Part shown: one piece after another, positions 26,783-35,799 of the stretch
How positions within the stretch are numbered: the stretch's first letter is position 1
Layout: each line of letters starts with the position of its first letter
Source: Thermoproteales archaeon
GTDB lineage: Archaea; Thermoproteota; Thermoprotei; Thermofilales; Thermofilaceae
DNA: 46,956 bases
Reading direction: 5' to 3'
NCBI GenBank assembly: GCA_021163245.1
Contig: JAGGXB010000105.1
Location: 1 to 46,956 of the forward strand
Program-made: the position numbers and the translations under genes
The notes under the pieces: generated by a model
The model's database searches: none
Told to the model about the DNA's origin: nothing
What the model saw: the letters and a program-made list of their open reading frames with translations, nothing else

Positions 26783-27517
26783 TCAGTATAATGGAATGAA
26801 ATAAAAAATAATGCATCCAATTAATTTATACAATAAATATCCTATCATTATGTAGAGAATCATAGGCATTAAATATGAAACCCATATATATTTCCCAGTA
26901 AAATCCGAGAGATTTATAACCTCGTCAGAAGAAATACGAATCCGTATATCAATTCTTTTACCTTTATCAATCCTTTTTACGGCAACCATATATTTGTATG
27001 GATTTTTCTTAATTTCATCTTTTATCACAGGAGTCAATGTGAAAAACGCTATAATCTTCTCCAATAAACTGTTTTCATAAGACTCAAATATTCTAACTCC
27101 TTTCAAAAGCAAAAATATATTCCTAGAGACTATAAATATCATAAAGGTCAAAGACATCAAAATACTGTTAATAAAAATAGATAAAGAGGGTAATACTCCA
27201 TAAACACCAAACTTTGGTATTTCTACAATACTTAAGACAATCATTGATTTAGCATCGGCTCCGCCAATTAGGCTAAGCTTATATAATCCGTAAGAAAATA
27301 ATATTCCCATACTCAAAGAAATAAGATATATTAGTAACCATATTCTGCTCAAATATATTTTGAATACTATTATCTCATATATGGTTATAGGAAAACTTAA
27401 AATAAACATTATTATCCAAACTTTATCATCTATCTCTCGTTTTTTAATATCCATATAGCTGGCTACAGCAAATAACAACAATATTATTGTTGTTTTAATT
27501 ATATCAATATATATCAT
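26783..27517 (-). CDS. A24-family prepilin peptidase
   Basis: Membrane aspartic protease that removes class III signal peptides from pilins. The 244 residues have several TM helices; the two catalytic aspartates are in SYMDIKKREIDD (near residue 23) and in the GGADAKSM form of the GxGD motif (near 88). A basic soluble stretch at about 160-205 precedes the last helices, as in archaeal PibD/FlaK-like enzymes. The ATG at 27517 follows GTGAT. It is the only such gene in the window and so the likely processor of the pilins encoded at 98-11227. Confidence 0.85.
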   Translation of the reverse strand: MIYIDIIKTTIILLLFAVASYMDIKKREIDDKVWIIMFILSFPITIYEIIVFKIYLSRIWLLIYLISLSMGILFSYGLYKLSLIGGADAKSMIVLSIVEIPKFGVYGVLPSLSIFINSILMSLTFMIFIVSRNIFLLLKGVRIFESYENSLLEKIIAFFTLTPVIKDEIKKNPYKYMVAVKRIDKGKRIDIRIRISSDEVINLSDFTGKYIWVSYLMPMILYIMIGYLLYKLIGCIIFYFIPLY

Positions 27518-27586
27518 AGATATCACAAAATATCTTGAGCAAGTAACAATATAAAATCATCATATAAATTACTACAGGAGACAAAA

Positions 27587-29320
27587 ATGGAGCTAAAAGA
27601 GATTATAATAAGACATGCTCTTGAAAATGCACTTAGACATGAAGGAAAAGCGAAAATTCAACCTGTAATAAACAGAGTCTTAGGTGAAAAACCAGAGTAT
27701 AAAAATAGGATTAGAGAAATCATAGATATCATTAAAGAAACCATAGATTATGTTAATAATTTATCACGAGATGAGCAGATAAAGCTTGCAAGTAAACTAG
27801 GTATAGAACTGGAGAAAGAAGAAAAGAGGGAAGAAAAGAAACAACTACCTCCTCTACCCTATGCTAATAAATTCACTAAAATTGTTACAAGATTTGCCCC
27901 TAATCCAGATTTTGTTTTACATTTAGGAAGTGCTAGACCAGCGATTTTAAGTTATGCTTATGCTAAGAAGTATAAGGGTATATTTATATTAAGATTTGAA
28001 GACACTGACCCAAAAACAAAAACACCTATACCTGAGGCATATGATTTGATAAGAAAAGACTTAGAATGGCTTGGAATAAAGTGGGACGAGGAGTATATAC
28101 AATCACAGAGATTAGAGATATATTACCAATATGCTAGACAGTTAATTGAAAGAAATCATGCCTATGTCTGTACATGTCCATCAGAAAGAATAAGAGAACT
28201 TAGAGCCAAAGGAATTAGGGATTCCTGTGCCAGTCTACCAATAGAAACACATATAGAAAGATGGGAAAAAATGCTTAATGGAGAATATAATGAGGGCGAG
28301 GCTGTATTAAGAATAAAAACAGATATAAATTATCCTGATCCTTCAGTTCGAGACTGGATAGCATTTAGAATAATTAACACTGAAAAATATCCACATCCTT
28401 TAACTGGTAGTAAATATACTGTTTGGCCAACATATAATTTTGCCTGTTCAATCGATGACCATCTCTTAGGAATAACACATATTTTAAGAGCTAAGGAACA
28501 TCAAACTAACACAGTTAAACAGGGATACATATACAAATATTTTGGATGGGAACAGCCTATAGCAATACATTTTGGGAGACTAAATCTTGAAGGAACAGTT
28601 TTAAGCAAATCTAAAATCCGTGAAGGAATAAAAAAAGGTTTATATTATGGATGGGATGACCCAAGACTGGGAACATTGATTGCATTAAGAAGAAGAGGAA
28701 TACTTCCTGAAGCAATATGGGATTTAATAACAGACGTAGGAATCAAACCTTCATCTGCCAGGATAAGTTTAGATAACCTCCATGCAATGAACAGGAAATA
28801 TCTCGAGGAAATTGCTAACAGATACATGTTTGTTGAAGACCCACAAACATTAATCATTGAGACAAATAAAGACCTAACTGCTAAAGTTCCATATCATCCA
28901 TCCTTTCCAGAACGAGGATATAGAAAGATAAGAGTCAATAGTAATCAAAATATAGCTACTGTATTAATAAGCTCTTCTGATATCGATAATTTTAAAGAAG
29001 GACAAGAAATTAGACTCTTAGGATTAGCTAACATAAGAATTATATCTCTAAACCCTCCCCGTGCTATACTAATAAATCTAAGATCTTCTTACGCAAAAGA
29101 AAAAAAATTACCTATTATCCAATGGGTACCCTCCACTGAAAATATTGAGGTAAAAGTACTAAAAGCTGAGAAAAATATGCTAATCACAGTTAAAGGAAGA
29201 GCTGAAAAAGAAGTTGTATTATTACAAATAGGTTCTCAGATTCAGTTCTTCAGATTTGGTTTTGTTAAGCTGGAAAAGAAAGACCCGAAAACTCTTTCAT
29301 TTATATATACACACAACTGA
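27587..29320 (+). CDS. gltX: glutamyl-tRNA synthetase
   Basis: Class I aminoacyl-tRNA synthetase, 577 residues, charging tRNA-Glu (and, in archaea lacking GlnRS, tRNA-Gln). The HIGH-type motif is HLGS at 112-115, the KMSKS-type motif is LSKSK near 338, and the archaeal/eukaryotic-type beta-barrel anticodon-binding region fills the C-terminus. The N-terminal helical extension of about 90 residues is typical of archaeal GluRS. Stands alone between convergent or divergent neighbours. Confidence 0.94.
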   Translation: MELKEIIIRHALENALRHEGKAKIQPVINRVLGEKPEYKNRIREIIDIIKETIDYVNNLSRDEQIKLASKLGIELEKEEKREEKKQLPPLPYANKFTKIVTRFAPNPDFVLHLGSARPAILSYAYAKKYKGIFILRFEDTDPKTKTPIPEAYDLIRKDLEWLGIKWDEEYIQSQRLEIYYQYARQLIERNHAYVCTCPSERIRELRAKGIRDSCASLPIETHIERWEKMLNGEYNEGEAVLRIKTDINYPDPSVRDWIAFRIINTEKYPHPLTGSKYTVWPTYNFACSIDDHLLGITHILRAKEHQTNTVKQGYIYKYFGWEQPIAIHFGRLNLEGTVLSKSKIREGIKKGLYYGWDDPRLGTLIALRRRGILPEAIWDLITDVGIKPSSARISLDNLHAMNRKYLEEIANRYMFVEDPQTLIIETNKDLTAKVPYHPSFPERGYRKIRVNSNQNIATVLISSSDIDNFKEGQEIRLLGLANIRIISLNPPRAILINLRSSYAKEKKLPIIQWVPSTENIEVKVLKAEKNMLITVKGRAEKEVVLLQIGSQIQFFRFGFVKLEKKDPKTLSFIYTHN

Positions 29321-29324
29321 TAAG

Positions 29325-29723
29325 TTATTTAATATCCTCTAAATTCCATGGTTTACCATTCTCTAAAATCTCTATTGGAATCTTATCCTGATACTTCTTA
29401 AGAAAATCGAGATCTTCTTTTTTATTACGCATCTCATCTGGAAGAAGTATAGGTATTTCATCTATTATGGGATACCACCTATTACATTTAGAGCAGTACA
29501 AAATTCCTGCATCAACCTCATATTTAATACATTCCTCACATTTAGGATCTTCTTGTAATTCTTTTACAAACTTCTTTCTGTACTCACAATACAATTCGCA
29601 AGCAGGTTTTTGTTTGAACTTCACATTACGATCCTTGTATTTATTAACCTTAAATACATACAACTTTAATGGAAAGTGTTTATCATAAGGACATGCAAGT
29701 ATATCCATTAGTCTATATTTCAA
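29325..29723 (-). CDS. Trm112-like zinc-binding protein
   Basis: A 132-residue protein. MDILACPYDKHFPLKL near the start and GILYCSKCNRWYPIIDEIPILLPDEM further on form the two halves of the Trm112 fold, with zinc-binding cysteines in both; two more CxxC-like sets (CELYC, CEEC) lie between. Trm112 proteins activate methyltransferases acting on tRNA, rRNA and release factors. The start TTG at 29723 has a GGTGAT motif at good spacing. Convergent with gltX with a 4-base gap. Confidence 0.83.
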   Translation of the reverse strand: MKYRLMDILACPYDKHFPLKLYVFKVNKYKDRNVKFKQKPACELYCEYRKKFVKELQEDPKCEECIKYEVDAGILYCSKCNRWYPIIDEIPILLPDEMRNKKEDLDFLKKYQDKIPIEILENGKPWNLEDIK

Positions 29724-29842
29724 TTATTATCACCACTATAAATCAAAAAGCTTTGAGTTAATATAAATTTGTAATTGTTTCCTAAAAGAATACCATATAT
29801 ATGTCTATCCTATAATCTAACAAATCTATGTAACTATAACTA

Positions 29843-29860
29843 AATACCCTGATAATACCC
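29843..29860. repeat. helically phased direct repeat ATACCC
   Basis: ATACCC occurs at 29844-29849 and 29855-29860, 11 bases apart (about one DNA turn), in the 205-base region between the Trm112-like gene and the surface-protein gene at 29929. Such phasing would let two subunits bind one DNA face, so it could be an operator. The rest of this gap is AT-rich and shows nothing else I can assign. Confidence 0.25.
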
Positions 29861-29928
29861 GTGTATTTCATTTTCGTGGTTTTGCTCTGGATATAACTGA
29901 CTTAACATTCTAATTAGCTGGTGAATGT

Positions 29929-31890
29929 ATGAAAAGTAAAAGATACAACTATAAACTTTTATTCATATTGCTAATCTTTTCAATGTTCCTCATATCTAAT
30001 CTCAACAGTTTCGTAGCCCAGCCAAACAATTTAGAATTCTTCGCGAGAGTAGACTATATAGTCGTTTCTGAGGAAAACGGCGAAGTTACATTTAACGTAA
30101 ACGAAGTAAAAGAAATAAATGCTCCAATAGAGCCGACAGGATATAAATTATACTATATGGAAGTTGATTTTAATAATGGTTTGCCGCAAGGATTAGTAGC
30201 TGTCTCATATGATAAAGTAGTTGAGAAAAATAATTTAATAAGATCACTATTCTCATATACCGGCACTGTAAAATTGGCAGCAAATAAAGAAAACATAACC
30301 ACAACTATTACTGTTAAAGCATTCTTTATTAAAAGAGAATGGCTTCCACTGAAAAGTGGTGAAATAAAACTTAAAATAGATCCTCCCAGTGAGCCATTTA
30401 CAGCTAAAAACTTAACAGTTAGGGTTACAATAGATAACTTTGCTCCATTTGCATTTGTCGGATTATTGGGTCCAAATGGAGAAAACCTTATCGATACAAC
30501 ACAACAAGAAAATATGGCTCCGGATGCAGTTAAGCTCGACTTTAAGCATTTGGAACTTAATATGAGAGAACTAAGTACGGGAACATATACTTTACTTGTC
30601 AAAGAAGATAAAAGTTTTGTCTTACCTAACTCATTTATAGTAGTAGAAGATAAAATGTATAATACTACCATAAAAGCATCCAGCGAGAGTAGCTTCACAG
30701 TTAAACAAAAAGAGGGCTGGAGAACCATAGGAGCAATAGTAATATTATACAGTATTGCACCATCAGGAACTAATGATAATTATACAAGAATTTTAGGAGA
30801 AATGATAGACTATGTCTTCAAAACAGAGAACGATTTCACTGTTACGTCTGCTTCATTCTTAGTACCTCCACTTTACATGAAATACTGGGTAAAAGCTTAT
30901 GTAGTATATGGTAGCTGGTTTAGAGTCCAAAACTATATGAAAAGTCCGGTAAATATGATATACATACCTATATCGATAAAGGAAACCGGTAAATGGACCC
31001 CGCAAGGGCTTACAGCAGAAGTTAAAGAAACAGATATTAAAAAAGCATATTCAGCATATCTCGTAGTGCAGATACCTTCATTTGGAAGAATAAAGAGTAT
31101 AACGACGCCGGGTGGAGAAACATATACCAACTACAGAGAAGCAGTTAAATCATGGTTTGGTGGCATCAGAACACTTGCAATGTTTGAAAATGAAGCATTT
31201 ATACAAGTAAAAAATAAAGAGAACATAGAGTCAGGAGTCTATCGAGTGGCTATTGATTGGACACCACTTACATTTAAACTTATAGACAATAGTGAAAGAC
31301 CATTAGTTAATGCTCTTCTAGTAGTTTCAGGAGAATCATCATATAAGACAGTAACTAATGTCAACGGCACAGCAAAAGTACTATTGTATAAACCAGGAAT
31401 ATACCATGTTACAGCTAAGTTTAAGGGAGTAAACGTAGGTTCTCTAGATCTTGGAACAATAACAGATACAAACTTTACACTTAAATGCTCAGTATATGAC
31501 CTTAAGATAATAACTGTTGGAATGATGCAACAAACACTCTCAGGAACCGACGTAGTACTTAAAACAATGGACGGTGCAACTCTAGATTCCAAGGAAACAA
31601 ATACAGACGGAGTAGCAGTATTTACACAGGTTCCTAAAGGTGAATATATAGTTGAAGCAACTTATAAACGTATTCATAGCAAAGATATTGTAAAAGTCTA
31701 CTCAGATACCGTATATAAGATGAAAATGGACCTCTTATTCGAAATACCAGGTATAGGCCTCCCATTAACTTCAAGCGAAGCTGTTGCCTCGATAGTTTCA
31801 ATAGGTGCTACGTCACTCCTCTTACTTCTCGCTAAAAGAAGAAAAGGCAATATAAAAGAAGAAAGACACGAGATCGATGTAGAAATATAA
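29929..31890 (+). CDS. membrane-anchored surface protein with Ig-like/carboxypeptidase-regulatory-like repeats
   Basis: A 653-residue exported protein. A signal peptide at about 1-31 (YKLLFILLIFSMFLIS then cleavage near the AQP) is followed by a long beta-rich ectodomain. Two tandem carboxypeptidase-regulatory-like domains lie at about 450-590 (for example TNVNGTAKVLLYKPGIYHV and TNTDGVAVFTQVPKGEYIV, the same pattern twice). A C-terminal TM helix at about 615-637 is followed by a Lys/Arg-Glu tail. Several N-glycosylation sequons occur. Start is supported by GGTG. Probably cell-envelope anchored; ligand or enzymatic role unknown. Confidence 0.7.
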   Translation: MKSKRYNYKLLFILLIFSMFLISNLNSFVAQPNNLEFFARVDYIVVSEENGEVTFNVNEVKEINAPIEPTGYKLYYMEVDFNNGLPQGLVAVSYDKVVEKNNLIRSLFSYTGTVKLAANKENITTTITVKAFFIKREWLPLKSGEIKLKIDPPSEPFTAKNLTVRVTIDNFAPFAFVGLLGPNGENLIDTTQQENMAPDAVKLDFKHLELNMRELSTGTYTLLVKEDKSFVLPNSFIVVEDKMYNTTIKASSESSFTVKQKEGWRTIGAIVILYSIAPSGTNDNYTRILGEMIDYVFKTENDFTVTSASFLVPPLYMKYWVKAYVVYGSWFRVQNYMKSPVNMIYIPISIKETGKWTPQGLTAEVKETDIKKAYSAYLVVQIPSFGRIKSITTPGGETYTNYREAVKSWFGGIRTLAMFENEAFIQVKNKENIESGVYRVAIDWTPLTFKLIDNSERPLVNALLVVSGESSYKTVTNVNGTAKVLLYKPGIYHVTAKFKGVNVGSLDLGTITDTNFTLKCSVYDLKIITVGMMQQTLSGTDVVLKTMDGATLDSKETNTDGVAVFTQVPKGEYIVEATYKRIHSKDIVKVYSDTVYKMKMDLLFEIPGIGLPLTSSEAVASIVSIGATSLLLLLAKRRKGNIKEERHEIDVEI

Positions 31891-31897
31891 AAATATA

Positions 31898-31941
31898 TTT
31901 TTGATTATTTTATTCAAATTTTTTAATTTTGTTTCTTCTTA
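31898..31941 (+). terminator. T-rich terminator after the surface-protein gene
   Basis: A stretch dominated by runs of four to seven T follows the stop codon at 31890 within 10-50 bases, matching archaeal intrinsic termination. No hairpin precedes it. Confidence 0.5.
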
Positions 31942-31994
31942 TGTTAAGTGCAAATCCTTAAATTTAACACTTTTAATATGGTATTAGAAAATAC

Positions 31995-33461
31995 ATGTAT
32001 ACAAATGAAAACGTCTATAGTGGAGAACTAAACATTGTTTTCAAAAATGAAAAGGATAGAGAAGATGCTAAAAATTTTCTACTTAAAGCTCTAAGTGAAA
32101 CTTATGGCAAAAGCATTAGCGGACAATTAGAGATCACAGCCGAAGGAGTTCCTGGTATAATCATATATATGGATACCGAAAGAGGACCAACTATCGAAAT
32201 CACTGTTATTTTTAGCACCCCCGTTAGATACATCATCAAGTCTATAGACCCAACGATAAAACTTCAGAGTATACAGCGCATAGCAAAGATAATTGAAAGC
32301 TTCCTAGTTGGATATATGGAGACAGGAGGGAAAGGAATAATATATTTTGTGTATGTTCCAGGACAGAGGATTGTTCCTCCACGGGTAGAGTCTGGAATAA
32401 AGTCATTTCTTCAAAAACTATTTCTAGGAAACCTTATTTTCATCTTTGCTCTCTCAATAATAATATCTTATGGGATATACCTTATTGCAGGACCATATTA
32501 TACACCTATAATTTTGTTACTTTCACAGATACCTCTGATTATAATATCTCCTAAAATCGTTACCGCAATCATGAGTGACTGGACTATAGACCGGGAGTCA
32601 CCGTATATATATCTTGTAGGAATAAAGCTTTCTATTTTTAAATACCAGAATGAAATATATAGACTGTTCTATCCTAGAAGATATGAGATAAAAAAACGTT
32701 TATTTTATGAAACTCTAGGTGAGCTTAACGAGGAAAAAATTAAAGAAATATTATCCGAATATGGATTAAACCAAGATGAATATGAACTCGAGATAAAGAG
32801 AGTTAATCTTTATGAAATTGTATCATCTGTTACAAAAGAATATAATGTATCTATCCCATCTATCCACCTCTCAAATATTATTATTCCAAATGCTGCAGCA
32901 ACCGGTGTTTCTTCAAAGTATTCTTCTCTAATAATAACCACAGGGTTATTGACAAATCTTAACCATGATGAAATGTTAAGCGTTATAGGACATGAGATAA
33001 GTCATCTAAAAAGACATGACATCATAACCTTTTTCATACTAAGTAGTCTTGAGTACATTACAAGAGTATATGTAACCATGACCCTTTGGCCTACCTATAT
33101 GACTACTTTCGATTTTCTTCTCTTAATGCTGTATATGTATATCTCTTTAACCGTGTTATTTTTCGTAGCAAAATTCGTTGAAGCACGTGCTGATATAGAT
33201 TCGGCACTGATTCTAGGTAATCCTCTTTCATTAGCATCAGCCCTCAGAAAAATAGGAGGAAGAAAACTGTTAATAGAGTATAGAAAGCCTTCATCACGTT
33301 TAGCTTTTTGGCTATCTTGGAATCCTCATCCTCCAATATCATTCAGGATAGAAAACTTAGAAAGACTAACAAGAGAAAAATATAATATGAAAAGACCCTG
33401 GCAAGCCGCTATTGAAAGCTGTATAAAAGACTTCATTCATTCTCTTAGGTTTGTGATATAA
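31995..33461 (+). CDS. M48-family zinc metallopeptidase (HtpX-like)
   Basis: Membrane protease, 488 residues. The zinc motif HEISH lies near residue 334 (VIGHEISHLKRHD) and the third ligand probably in FVEARADIDSA near 398. Hydrophobic helices are at about 147-165, 170-190 and two around 355-395. An N-terminal soluble region of about 140 residues precedes the usual HtpX core, longer than bacterial HtpX. The family degrades damaged membrane proteins. It stands as a single gene after a T-rich terminator. Confidence 0.85.
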   Translation: MYTNENVYSGELNIVFKNEKDREDAKNFLLKALSETYGKSISGQLEITAEGVPGIIIYMDTERGPTIEITVIFSTPVRYIIKSIDPTIKLQSIQRIAKIIESFLVGYMETGGKGIIYFVYVPGQRIVPPRVESGIKSFLQKLFLGNLIFIFALSIIISYGIYLIAGPYYTPIILLLSQIPLIIISPKIVTAIMSDWTIDRESPYIYLVGIKLSIFKYQNEIYRLFYPRRYEIKKRLFYETLGELNEEKIKEILSEYGLNQDEYELEIKRVNLYEIVSSVTKEYNVSIPSIHLSNIIIPNAAATGVSSKYSSLIITTGLLTNLNHDEMLSVIGHEISHLKRHDIITFFILSSLEYITRVYVTMTLWPTYMTTFDFLLLMLYMYISLTVLFFVAKFVEARADIDSALILGNPLSLASALRKIGGRKLLIEYRKPSSRLAFWLSWNPHPPISFRIENLERLTREKYNMKRPWQAAIESCIKDFIHSLRFVI

Positions 33462-33542
33462 CAATAATATTAAAGTAATACAATATTTGATTTCTTGAAA
33501 CGTTATTAATTTTCCTTATCTTATATTAATTCAGTGATTAAT

Positions 33543-33893
33543 ATGGCATACACACATATTAGGAACGCTCTCTCTATAATTAACAGTCTACTAGGTAATG
33601 ATAAGCTTTCAAAAGACATAAAACTTCAATTAGTTCAGGTAAAAAAGGAATTATATGATGCACAGGACGAACTTGTTTGGATCCGTAGTAGAAGCCGTGA
33701 AATAGCACATACCGTAAAAGACCTCATAGAAGTATTAGGAATTGAGGTAAAGATTGGAAACCCAATGATCAAACTAGAAAAAGATGAATTGTATGAAAAA
33801 TTATTAAAAAGTCCATATATCGAAGCAACCTTAAGCCCTGATAAAGAAGAAAAAGTTAAAATTGAAAAAATTGTTATTCCCTCAGAGCATTAA
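33543..33893 (+). CDS. small hypothetical protein, helical
   Basis: A 116-residue soluble protein. Residues 1-65 are strongly helical and charged (KDIKLQLVQVKKELYDAQDE then Leu-rich), probably a helical hairpin or coiled coil; the C-terminal 40 residues are Lys/Glu-rich. The ATG at 33543 (MAYTHIRN) is preferred to GTG at 33534. I do not recognise the family. Structured-RNA copy 2 lies just downstream. Confidence 0.55.
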   Translation: MAYTHIRNALSIINSLLGNDKLSKDIKLQLVQVKKELYDAQDELVWIRSRSREIAHTVKDLIEVLGIEVKIGNPMIKLEKDELYEKLLKSPYIEATLSPDKEEKVKIEKIVIPSEH

Positions 33894-33934
33894 AATCGGA
33901 AAATTTTAAATAAAAAGTATCATTTATTTTTGTC

Positions 33935-33992
33935 GGGCCGATGATTACGGGTCCAAGCATAGACAGATGATATAGTATATTTAATGAGGCCT
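33935..33992 (+). ncRNA. candidate box C/D sRNA or kink-turn leader element, copy 2
   Basis: Order: stem GGGCC (33935-33939), C box ATGATTA (33941-33947), 12-base spacer, D'-like TAGA (33960-33963), 3 bases, C'-like ATGATAT (33967-33973), 10-base spacer, D box ATGA (33984-33987), stem GGCCT (33988-33992, one G-T pair). Spacings fit archaeal C/D sRNAs. C/D keep tandem G-A pairs, with T6-A1 replacing G6-C1; C'/D' shows A6-T1 at the same place. A TATA-like TTTAAATAAA lies about 25 bases upstream. It ends 26 bases before the gene at 34018. GC content is far above the flanks. No guide target is assigned. Confidence 0.5.
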
Positions 33993-34017
33993 TTTCTATT
34001 TAAATAAGGTGTTAAAA

Positions 34018-34572
34018 TTGCAGAATGTAGGAAACGATAAAAAGAAAGATTCAAAATCAAAAAGACTCTTTAAAAAAAGATTAATAAAATCTGTAGTTTA
34101 CCTCATTATCGGATTAGTTATAACTTTTATTTTAGCATTTATACAGAATCCAACATTTGAAAACTTTCTGATACAACCGCTTCCAGGAATAGCTATTATT
34201 GTACTATTCTTATTTTTATGGCTATCAATTAAAAGCATTATTGACGCATATACTTTTTATCTTTTTGCCAGAATACTGGAAGTTTTTAAACGGACATCAA
34301 CCATAGAGAAAACAGATCTATCAACAATTAGGCAAATGCCTAGTTATCCTCAACCAACAACCACTGTATCTCCAATAAAAAAAGAAGAAGTTCCTCAAAT
34401 CAAGCATGTGCCAATTCTACCTTCTAGAAAAGAACAAGTTATCCAAACACCCTCAAAACAACTCTCTTCAAAGGAAAAAAGTGGAAAAAAGACCTGCCCC
34501 TATTGTGGTAGAGAGTTACCATATGGAGACATACATATAATCTGTCCTTATTGTGGACATCGACTAAAATAA
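34018..34572 (+). CDS. membrane protein with C-terminal zinc ribbon
   Basis: A 184-residue protein: a Lys-rich N-terminus (about 20 residues), two TM helices at about 20-40 and 52-75, a Pro/Thr-rich linker, and a C-terminal zinc ribbon with CPYCGRELP and CPYCGHRLK. The soluble domain probably faces the cytoplasm. The TTG at 34018 is chosen because the GTG at 34009 is part of the AAGGTG ribosome-binding motif. A kink-turn-like element precedes it. Function unknown; the zinc ribbon is of the generic double CPxCG type. Confidence 0.6.
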   Translation: MQNVGNDKKKDSKSKRLFKKRLIKSVVYLIIGLVITFILAFIQNPTFENFLIQPLPGIAIIVLFLFLWLSIKSIIDAYTFYLFARILEVFKRTSTIEKTDLSTIRQMPSYPQPTTTVSPIKKEEVPQIKHVPILPSRKEQVIQTPSKQLSSKEKSGKKTCPYCGRELPYGDIHIICPYCGHRLK

Positions 34573-34577
34573 AAATA

Positions 34578-35738
34578 CTATAAGTTTTCTGTATCACGTA
34601 GAAATAATAGGATTACAGCTATTATTAAAAAAAGCAAAAATAATAGAATAAAAACATTACTTGCTATACCCTTTCCAATACTCGGATTTTTTCGAATAAC
34701 TATAACTTTATATCTCATAGAGATGTTATTATCCGGAGAAGCAACCATTAGAAATTCATTAGGATCCTCATGTGTTATTTTATTTAGAATGATTATTCTA
34801 TCCATAGTATTTATACCAGCTCCATTAATAGTCTCTAATTCCTCACCAACCTTTCTTTTTGGTAATGTTAAGTCTATAGGTACACTTGTTATATCATCAA
34901 TATACACCATTGCAAATACATGCTGAAAAACATGTATCATCTCATAAGAATACGATCCGTTTTTATTACTCATATTAATTTTTGGATCATAATAATATGC
35001 TAGGTATAGATAAGATGGTATACCTTTAGCTCTAGCTAGGGAAACTATTAAAGATGATATCTCTCCACATGCTCCTGTCTTTCTCATCACAACTAGTTCA
35101 GGAGGTATAATTCCTCCACTTTTTGAAATATTATATTTTATGTTGTTTAGAGTCCATCGTATAATTGAAAGTATATATTGATTAACTGTCACTACATTAT
35201 TAGCAAGATTATTAGAGATTTCTTCAATATTTTTTGAAATATTCCAGAATCCTTTAGAATATAGATAATTATTTACATCGGACATATTATATTTAGTATA
35301 TAACATAGGAGATTTCTTAGGCAATGTAATTTTTTTCCTACTTGAAGAAAATATAGAGACTGTATTTACTCTGATAACCTGTATTAGTTTTAATGTAATT
35401 TTATTTCTCGGTTCAAGTTTTAATAAGTTTCTAGTCAGTATTTTTCTGTTACCCGAATCATCTTTCTCAACGATAATATCGTTGAGAAGAATATCATCTT
35501 TATATAATGAAAAATTAAGCAATTTTTGCCATCCGTCAATATCTAATGCTAGGTAAAAGCCTGGTGATATATTGCTACTATTTATAAAAATTGTTGTATT
35601 ACCAACATTATGAAAAGTATACTCGGTTATTATAGTGTAATAAACATATGAGGATAGAAGACTTTGGCTCCTTACAACACTATTAGAAAACAATAAAAGT
35701 ATACAAAGAATAAATATATAAAGACCCCTTTTACTCAT
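34578..35738 (-). CDS. transglutaminase-like exported membrane protein
   Basis: A 386-residue protein with a signal peptide (1-24), an N-terminal beta domain rich in Asn-X-Ser/Thr sequons, and a transglutaminase-like core. Candidate catalytic residues are Cys224 in KTGACGEISS, His273 in FQHVFAMVY and Asp289 in VPIDLTLP. A C-terminal TM helix lies at about 360-380. This TM-anchored extracellular layout suggests a cysteine peptidase or amide-bond-modifying enzyme at the envelope; substrate unknown. Convergent with the zinc-ribbon gene. Confidence 0.75.
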   Translation of the reverse strand: MSKRGLYIFILCILLLFSNSVVRSQSLLSSYVYYTIITEYTFHNVGNTTIFINSSNISPGFYLALDIDGWQKLLNFSLYKDDILLNDIIVEKDDSGNRKILTRNLLKLEPRNKITLKLIQVIRVNTVSIFSSSRKKITLPKKSPMLYTKYNMSDVNNYLYSKGFWNISKNIEEISNNLANNVVTVNQYILSIIRWTLNNIKYNISKSGGIIPPELVVMRKTGACGEISSLIVSLARAKGIPSYLYLAYYYDPKINMSNKNGSYSYEMIHVFQHVFAMVYIDDITSVPIDLTLPKRKVGEELETINGAGINTMDRIIILNKITHEDPNEFLMVASPDNNISMRYKVIVIRKNPSIGKGIASNVFILLFLLFLIIAVILLFLRDTENL

Positions 35739-35799
35739 AATAAGCCCCTCTATCTATAGGCATTAGATAAACAGCTATTAAAATTTAAAGGGTTTAAAA

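Noticed and set aside
29840-29910. H/ACA-type sRNA in the gap before the surface-protein gene
   Set aside because: A possible AAATAC/GTATTT stem and an ACA triplet are present, but no convincing kink-loop, pseudouridylation pocket or correct ACA spacing could be found.
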